Positions 51,171-56,015 of a DNA stretch of 56,015 bases are shown piece after piece. The stretch is taken from contig JAJDYK010000302.1 of NCBI GenBank assembly GCA_022825185.1, positions 1-56,015 on the forward strand. Reading direction: 5' to 3'. Position numbers and translations under genes: made by a program. The DNA comes from Candidatus Latescibacterota bacterium (GTDB lineage: Bacteria; Latescibacterota; UBA2968; UBA8231). The stretch's first letter is position 1. Each line of letters begins with the position of its first letter. The notes under the pieces were generated by a model that did no database searches, was not told where the DNA came from, and saw only the letters and a program-made list of their open reading frames with translations.

Positions 51171-52061
51171 ATGAGAAATCCATCCATTCTGTTGTTGGTT
51201 TTGGGGTTGGCGCTGCCCGGATCCGCGCCTGGAGATTCGAGTGGGCTGGGCGACCTAAAGGCCCAATATCGCGCCTTGGAAAGCCAGCGCGATTCCCTCG
51301 CCAGCCAGCGCTTGAAGGTTGCGGCCTCAGCCGAGGCGCTGTCGGTACGCATCGATAGCCTGAGGTTGAGTGCAGCGAATTCTGCCGTGCTGCAAGAAGC
51401 GTGGCGCTCCTCGCTCCGGTTGGTGCAGCAAATGGTTGAGCTCGACTGGAAGTTGGTCGCCTTAGAGGCCCAGCAGGACAGCGTGGCCGAGCGCTTGTGT
51501 CTGGCCTACGATTGGGAAATCGGCGTCCTCATCCAGAAGTTGGCCGAGCAACCAGACCGGGGCCTGTCGGCCCAACTGACGCTCTATCAGGAGTCGCGGG
51601 AACTACTCGGGGTCGGGGTCCGCAGTGCGAACCTGCACTACAGCGGACAGATGAAAATTGAGGTGGATGACGGGCCGGACGAAATTCAGCAAAAGCAAGA
51701 GCTATTAGAGGACATCGCCGATCGCCTCAAGGCCGAATGGAGTGCCAATGCCGACCTGCTGCGTCGCTTGGAGGCCGAGCATCGGCTGTGTGCCCGAGTG
51801 GAGCAAAAGCGGGCTAAAGCGCGGCGGTCTGAGGAGCGGATTTTGGTGAGTGGAGAACAGCCGCGTGAGCCGGTGCGGTTGCTCGCGCAAGACGAGTCCT
51901 TGGCCGAATTTGATCTCGAATCGTCGATTGCCGAAGTCGCGCTGAAAATTCACAAGCTGAAGGCGCGCCAGCAGGAAATTCTCCAGCTACAGGCCGTGAT
52001 CGAAGACCGCGCCGAGGCGTTCAGGCGCTACTTGCGCAGCATGTTAGAGGGCGAGGAATAG
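51171..52061 (+). CDS. Exported coiled-coil protein
   Basis: This 296-residue protein has a signal peptide (about 1-21, SILLLVLGLALPGSAPG) and long stretches of heptad-like helix (LKAQYRALESQRDSLASQ, VAASAEALSVRIDSLRLS, ELLEDIADRLKAEW and HKLKARQQEILQLQAVIEDR). I recognise no domain. It begins two bases after the regulator stop, so it is co-transcribed with the two-component genes and could be a periplasmic accessory or target of the system. Convergent with the AdoMet decarboxylase gene. Confidence 0.75.
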   Translation: MRNPSILLLVLGLALPGSAPGDSSGLGDLKAQYRALESQRDSLASQRLKVAASAEALSVRIDSLRLSAANSAVLQEAWRSSLRLVQQMVELDWKLVALEAQQDSVAERLCLAYDWEIGVLIQKLAEQPDRGLSAQLTLYQESRELLGVGVRSANLHYSGQMKIEVDDGPDEIQQKQELLEDIADRLKAEWSANADLLRRLEAEHRLCARVEQKRAKARRSEERILVSGEQPREPVRLLAQDESLAEFDLESSIAEVALKIHKLKARQQEILQLQAVIEDRAEAFRRYLRSMLEGEE

Positions 52062-52086
52062 CCCACACTTTTGCCGGCGAGGAGCC

Positions 52087-52443
52087 TCACTCGCCCGCAC
52101 CCAATCCTCGGCTGACTTCCACTACATTGTCTTGCGTCGCGCCGAAGGCGCACCGGAGCCTTTGATAGGCTGCCCACGGGTCTGTCTGATGGCCACAGGT
52201 GAAGAGATCGAGGGCGGCGTAACCGCGCTCGGGCCAAGTGTGGACGGCCAAGTGGCTCTCTTGGACGATGAGCACGCCAGTGACCCCACCCGGACTGAAG
52301 CGATGGAATGCCGTGCCCAAGACGCGGGTGCCGGCCGCTTGGGCTGCGGCCTGCAGCTCGGCGGTGATATAGTCTGGGTCGTCGAGTCGCTCGCGGTTGC
52401 AGCCATAGAGATCGACGAGCAGATGGCGGCCTAGGGCCTGCAT
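52087..52443 (-). CDS. speH: S-adenosylmethionine decarboxylase proenzyme
   Basis: The 118-residue protein is the short bacterial AdoMetDC (SpeH). It self-cleaves at the Ser of VQESHLAVHTWPE to make the pyruvoyl cofactor, then forms decarboxylated AdoMet for spermidine synthesis. LLVDLYGCN near the N-terminus and FTCGHQTDPW in the middle are conserved. Length matches the family. It is convergent with the coiled-coil gene and 39 bases downstream of the HTH gene on the same strand. No spermidine synthase is in the window. Confidence 0.92.
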   Translation of the reverse strand: MQALGRHLLVDLYGCNRERLDDPDYITAELQAAAQAAGTRVLGTAFHRFSPGGVTGVLIVQESHLAVHTWPERGYAALDLFTCGHQTDPWAAYQRLRCAFGATQDNVVEVSRGLGAGE

Positions 52444-52482
52444 TGGAACGCACCTGAGCGGTGGCGAACTGCAACGAGGCCC

Positions 52483-52671
52483 TCAGACATATTCGACGAT
52501 GTCGGTGGGCAGGCACTTGAGGTCTCGGCATATATTGGACAGGGTGTATGGGTCCATGTTCTCTGTGCCTTGATCGATGGCCTTTTTGATGTGCTGATAG
52601 GTGGTCAGGTTGATTTCGGATTTGCGCTCTTCGAGCATCTGTTCGATCTCTTCTCTCTTAAAGCGGATCAT
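52483..52671 (-). CDS. Small Cro/C1-type helix-turn-helix protein
   Basis: The 62-residue protein (MIRFKREEIEQMLEERKSEI, then LTTYQHIKKAIDQG and LSNICRDLKCLPTDIVEYV) is a compact HTH_26-like Cro/C1 repressor fold, with LKCLPTDIVEY as the usual last helix. GGAGG lies four bases before the ATG at 52671, so the longer frame from 52713 is not needed. It may regulate speH downstream or act elsewhere. Confidence 0.75.
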   Translation of the reverse strand: MIRFKREEIEQMLEERKSEINLTTYQHIKKAIDQGTENMDPYTLSNICRDLKCLPTDIVEYV

Positions 52672-52731
52672 GCGACCTCCTCGCTTGCGGGTGGGGTAAG
52701 TAAGTAAGGTCACGCGGCGGTTGCCGTCAAA

Positions 52732-52760
52732 GTAGGGGGCGGTTTGAAACCGCCCCCTAC
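52732..52760. repeat. Perfect 29-bp palindrome (GTAGGGGGCGG core)
   Basis: GTAGGGGGCGGTTT (52732-52745) and AAACCGCCCCCTAC (52747-52760) are perfect inverted copies around one G. It abuts the ABC permease stop at 52760. Such a palindrome resembles REP-type intergenic repeats and could terminate or protect the exporter transcript; no T run follows. Confidence 0.65.
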
Positions 52761-54007
52761 TATTCGTAGCGCAGGGCGTCTATGGGGTTGAGGAGGGCGG
52801 CTTGGCGGGCCGGATACATGCCAAAACCAATGCCGACTGTGGCCGAGACCCCAAAGGCGAGGGCAATGGTCCAAGGCTGAACGATGGTGCGCCAGCCCGC
52901 ATACAGCGTGATCACTTCCGGGATGGCGTAGCCCAGCACCACGCCAATCAGGCCGCCGATCAGGCTGACCAACAGCGATTCGACCAAAAACTGCGCGAGG
53001 ATGTCGCGCCGCCGTGCGCCCAAGGCGCGGCGGATGCCGATTTCGCGCGTGCGCTCGAGCACCGAGGCCAGCATGATGTTCATAATGCCGATGCCGCCGA
53101 CTAACAGGGAAATGCCGGCGATGCAGCCCATGACAATGTTGAAAATTTGCTGCGTTTTCTGGCTTTGGCGCAACAGCTCTTCGGGAATGGCGATCTTGAA
53201 GTCTTCGACGCCGCGATGCCGTCGGTTGAGGATGGTGCGGACGATGGCCGCGACCTCTGGCAGTTGGTTGGAGTTGGGGATCTTGACGGTGATTTGGGTC
53301 AGTTCAGGCTCACCCGGCTCCCAGTGGAAGCGGTTGAGCAGGGCCGTCAGCGGGACGTAAATGTCCTCGTCGGTGTTGCGCACTTCGAGCACCCCGCCGA
53401 TTTTGCCGCCGGCCGCGCCCTTGTCTTCGAGCACGCCGATGACCGTAAACCACTGGTTGCGGATTTTGACCCGGCCGCCCAAGGGATTGTCAAAAAAGAA
53501 CAGCGCCCGCTTGGCGTCTGCGCCCAGCACGCAGACGCGCTTGGCGGTGTTTAGATCCTCGGCAGAAAAAAAGACCCCACTGCCCATGCGGGCGTCGAGC
53601 ACAGTCAGATAGTCGGGGGTCGTGCCCACCACCATGGTGCGGAAGGTGTGGTCTTGGGCTTGGGCCTTGACTTTGAGTTCGCGTTGGGGAGTGACGTAGT
53701 CGGCCAATAGGCAGATGCGGGCAATTGACCGCGCATCGTCCCAAGTCAGGCCCGGGGAGCGATTGTGGTCGATGTCGGCGGCTTCGGTCTCCTCGTCGGC
53801 TTCTTTTTGCCAGTGCTGGACGATGATATTGCTAATGCCCATCTGACGAATTTGTTCGAGGGATTCCTGCTTGGCTCCCTCGCCGATGGAGAGCATGGCA
53901 ATGACGGCCGCTACGCCGAAGATGATGCCGAGCATGGTCAGCAAGGTCCGCAGCTTGTGCGACAGTAGGCCGACTAGGCTCAAAGAGACGGTTTCGCGTA
54001 AATCCAT
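52760..54007 (-). CDS. MacB-like ABC exporter permease
   Basis: The 415-residue permease has one N-terminal membrane helix (LRTLLTMLGIIFGVAAVIAM), a periplasmic MacB core domain (about 45-275) and three C-terminal helices (about 285-405). LVGGIGIMNIMLASVLERTREIGIRRALGA is the FtsX-type signature, split here around the helix. It matches the MacB permease without its ATPase domain. The ATG overlaps the adaptor stop by one base (TAATG), so they are coupled. The ATPase gene is not in the window and may lie beyond the right edge. Confidence 0.9.
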   Translation of the reverse strand: MDLRETVSLSLVGLLSHKLRTLLTMLGIIFGVAAVIAMLSIGEGAKQESLEQIRQMGISNIIVQHWQKEADEETEAADIDHNRSPGLTWDDARSIARICLLADYVTPQRELKVKAQAQDHTFRTMVVGTTPDYLTVLDARMGSGVFFSAEDLNTAKRVCVLGADAKRALFFFDNPLGGRVKIRNQWFTVIGVLEDKGAAGGKIGGVLEVRNTDEDIYVPLTALLNRFHWEPGEPELTQITVKIPNSNQLPEVAAIVRTILNRRHRGVEDFKIAIPEELLRQSQKTQQIFNIVMGCIAGISLLVGGIGIMNIMLASVLERTREIGIRRALGARRRDILAQFLVESLLVSLIGGLIGVVLGYAIPEVITLYAGWRTIVQPWTIALAFGVSATVGIGFGMYPARQAALLNPIDALRYE

Positions 54008-55359
54008 TAGTGCGCTTGGGGAGCGGGCAAGGCGTCGGCCTCCTCCATAAGGCCGCTGGCGTCAGTTGCTTGGAGTGGGTCGCGCAGGGCGACGTGGTCG
54101 CCGGGTGCCAGCCCTTCTTCGATGATGACGAAGTCCTCGTTTTTCTGGCCTAGCTTCACTTCCCGTTCCTCGGGCTGACCGCCCATGAGGCGATAGACGA
54201 GGGTGCGCCCATCCTTTTCAAAGACCGCGTCTAGGGGGATGTAGAGGGGCATGGGTGCGGCGGTCGCGACTTCGGTGGCCTCGCTTTGCACGGAGTCTGG
54301 AGCGGCCGTCGGCCGCGGCGGGATGGTCTCGACGACGACGTGACAGGTGGCGGTCATGCCGGGTTTGAGGCGGATGTCTTCTTCTTCGATTTGGATAATC
54401 ACGTCAAATACTTTGACGTTTTTTTCGCCTTCCTTCTCGCGGCCGAGCGAGGCGATGCTCTTGATTTTGCCGTGGAATGTGGGTTCGGGCAGGGCGTCGA
54501 GCTTGATGGTGGCGACTTGGCCGGTGTCGAGCTTATCGACCTCGACTTCGTTGACGTAGGTTTTGACCTGCATGTGGGAGAGGTCGGGCAGGGAAATGAC
54601 ATTGACGCCGCCCCAGATCTCGTCGCCAACGCGGATCTTTTCCGGCCGCTCGCCCTTCCACACCTTGCCGTACACGACTAAACCGGGCTTTTCGGCCTTG
54701 ATGGTCGTGCTTGCCAGATCGTCGCGCGACTTTTTCAAATCGCGCTCTTGGCGTTCGATGTCGAGTTGGCGCTTTTTGACTTCAGCGGCGTTGACGATTT
54801 TTTGCGAGGCCAGTTTTTCGATGGCCTGCTGATGGCTCAGCTTGGCTTTGTGGGCTTCAATTTCGGCTTCTTCCTTTTGCACGGTGGCCTCAAAGGCCAT
54901 GCGCTCGATCTTTAGTTCGGCCAAGCGCAAATTGGCCTCCTCGTTGGCAATGTCGGCCTTGAGCTTGGCGATTTCGGCCTTGTGGGTGGCTAGCGTTTTT
55001 TCTAGGTCGGCCTTGGCGGACTCGACCTCCTGCTCGTCGTCCATGACCCGCTTCTGAAAATCCGTCTGTTCAAATTGCACCAATAGATCGCCGACTGCGA
55101 CTTGCTCGCCTTCGGGAAACAATTCGACGATTTTGAGTTGGCCGCGAACGCGGGGCGCGACGATGTTTTCGGCTTCTACCGATTCCAACTCGCCGCCCTT
55201 GAGCTTGAGTTTGATGACGAACTCGCCCTGCTGGACTGGATAGGTGGGAATGGAGGATTCGGCTTCTTCGTGCATCAGGTGTTCACCAAGCCAAGCTCCG
55301 CCCAAGACGAGGACTAAGAGCAGGGAGGGAATCCACCAGCGGCGTTTGATCTGTGGCAT
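54007..55359 (-). CDS. Periplasmic adaptor (HlyD/MacA-like)
   Basis: The 450-residue membrane-fusion protein has an N-terminal membrane helix (RWWIPSLLLVLVLGGAWLG), a barrel-sandwich domain (VEAENIVAPRVRGQLKIVEL), a long coiled hairpin (about 105-215, KAEIAKLKADIANEEANL and SHQQAIEKLAS) and beta-barrel domains (FDVIIQIEEEDIRLKPGMT). It connects an inner-membrane ABC permease to an outer-membrane channel. It is followed by the permease with a one-base overlap, and preceded by a second adaptor gene 15 bases away. It lacks a visible outer-membrane factor in this window. Confidence 0.9.
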   Translation of the reverse strand: MPQIKRRWWIPSLLLVLVLGGAWLGEHLMHEEAESSIPTYPVQQGEFVIKLKLKGGELESVEAENIVAPRVRGQLKIVELFPEGEQVAVGDLLVQFEQTDFQKRVMDDEQEVESAKADLEKTLATHKAEIAKLKADIANEEANLRLAELKIERMAFEATVQKEEAEIEAHKAKLSHQQAIEKLASQKIVNAAEVKKRQLDIERQERDLKKSRDDLASTTIKAEKPGLVVYGKVWKGERPEKIRVGDEIWGGVNVISLPDLSHMQVKTYVNEVEVDKLDTGQVATIKLDALPEPTFHGKIKSIASLGREKEGEKNVKVFDVIIQIEEEDIRLKPGMTATCHVVVETIPPRPTAAPDSVQSEATEVATAAPMPLYIPLDAVFEKDGRTLVYRLMGGQPEEREVKLGQKNEDFVIIEEGLAPGDHVALRDPLQATDASGLMEEADALPAPQAH

Positions 55360-55374
55360 AACAGCTTTCTCGCG

Positions 55375-56015
55375 TCAGCGCGCATTGGGGTTTTGCAGGG
55401 CGACGATGTCGCCTGCGGCCAAGCCAGCGGTGACGACCGCTGCGGTGGCGTTTTTTGGCCCGATCACTACGGGCACTTCCACGAATTTTCCGTTGTCGAG
55501 GCGGAAAGCGACTAACTCTTCTTTCCGCTTGAAGAGCGCGCCCAGCGGCACCGAGAGAGCCTCGGGGACGGTTTCGAGGACGATTTCGACCTCGGCCGAC
55601 ATGCCGGGCTTGAGCCGGTCGTCCTGCTCGTCAATGTCGATGACTAACTCGAAGACGTGGACATCGGGCGCGCCGGGCTGGGGCGAGGCCATGGGAGCTA
55701 GTTCGGACACCACCCCATTAAATACCGGGCCGGGAAAGGCTTCGAGGCGGATGTAAGCCCGCTGGCCGACGCGCACGCGCTCGATGTCCATTTCGCCGAT
55801 CAGGCACAGCACCTGCATCTTGCTCATATCCGGGATTTCGAGCAGGGCGCGACCGCTCCAGACTTGGTCGCCGACCGCGACTTTGCCCTCTTCGTCGGTG
55901 CCGGGTTTCCAGATTTTGCGATAGACCACGATACCTGGTTTGGCCGCATAGACGCTGGTGCGTTCGTAGTCGCGGCGCGCCCTTTCGTAGCGCTCCTGCC
56001 GGCGGGCGATTCTCA
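55375..56015 (-). CDS. Second periplasmic adaptor (partial, 5' end beyond window)
   Basis: The minus frame is open to the right edge; an internal GTG at 55929 is not the true start. The visible part begins with coiled-hairpin residues (RRQERYERARRDYERTS), then the lipoyl return YAAKPGIVVYRK. It continues with SGRALLEIPDMSKMQVLCLI and ELVIDIDEQDDRLKPGMSAE, like the neighbouring adaptor. About 213 codons are visible. Two adaptors in tandem before one permease suggest a heteromeric adaptor or a second, unseen permease upstream. Confidence 0.82.
   Translation of the reverse strand, partial: RIARRQERYERARRDYERTSVYAAKPGIVVYRKIWKPGTDEEGKVAVGDQVWSGRALLEIPDMSKMQVLCLIGEMDIERVRVGQRAYIRLEAFPGPVFNGVVSELAPMASPQPGAPDVHVFELVIDIDEQDDRLKPGMSAEVEIVLETVPEALSVPLGALFKRKEELVAFRLDNGKFVEVPVVIGPKNATAAVVTAGLAAGDIVALQNPNAR

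Overview
The window (about 60% G+C, 56 kb) carries about 46 protein-coding genes, one helicase remnant and two toxin-antitoxin pairs. I see no rRNA, tRNA, CRISPR array or complete insertion sequence. The gene mix (MlrC/M81, enolase-superfamily, amidohydrolase and class-III aminotransferase catabolic genes; outer-membrane barrels and lipoproteins; two sigma-54 activators; an MbnH/MbnP-like pair; a MacA/MacB-type exporter; an HU protein) indicates a Gram-negative, probably uncultivated environmental bacterium. A candidate phylum of the FCB side such as Latescibacterota would fit, but that is inference from gene content only.

Layout. 1-4494 (minus): the N-terminal 1498 codons of a giant secreted protein made of nearly identical 106-residue beta-sandwich repeats (318-bp DNA period), running off the left edge. 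4495-5113: A+T-rich, gene-free. 5114-15119: scattered metabolic genes (amidohydrolase, homoserine kinase, epimerase, MlrC, M20 peptidase), an unusual ADP-ribosyltransferase-like/HEAT-repeat protein, a TPR protein with a small membrane partner, and a VapBC-type pair. 15200-28328: a regulatory and osmotic/ion block. An NtrC-type regulator is divergent from a sigma-54 promoter with a perfect -24/-12 match, followed by a co-directional series: multi-helix mechanosensitive channel, outer-membrane protein, RimK-associated retropepsin-like protease, RimK glutamate ligase, aspartoacylase-like amidohydrolase, MscS channel, cation-chloride cotransporter homologue and CNNM/CorC-type transporter; another MscS lies opposite. 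28618-39543: Bax-like glucosaminidase, polysaccharide deacetylase, a degenerate 5'-nucleotidase fused to a probable barrel, a K+ channel, a Na+/phosphate cotransporter, an MFS transporter with a long LEA-like tail, and glutamate dehydrogenase.

39544-41032: two 94-bp direct repeats (92/94 identical) bracket a BrnTA pair and a helicase fragment truncated at both ends. The repeat looks like the 3' end of a class-V aminotransferase gene plus the ribosome binding site of the next gene. 41028-44737: enolase-superfamily protein, HMGL-like aldolase and class-III aminotransferase, a probable small-molecule pathway. 44726-48107 (minus): zincin-like protein, HU, MbnH-like di-heme cytochrome and MbnP-like lipoprotein. 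48236-52061: membrane histidine kinase, NtrC-type regulator and a periplasmic coiled-coil protein. 52087-56015 (minus): AdoMet decarboxylase, a small HTH protein, and an ABC-type exporter (permease plus two adaptor subunits, the second cut by the right edge).

The most interesting proposal is that 15200-28328 is a sigma-54-controlled osmotic or ion-stress system joining peptide-glutamate chemistry (RimK, its protease, an aspartoacylase-like enzyme, with glutamate dehydrogenase further along) to mechanosensitive channels and ion transporters.
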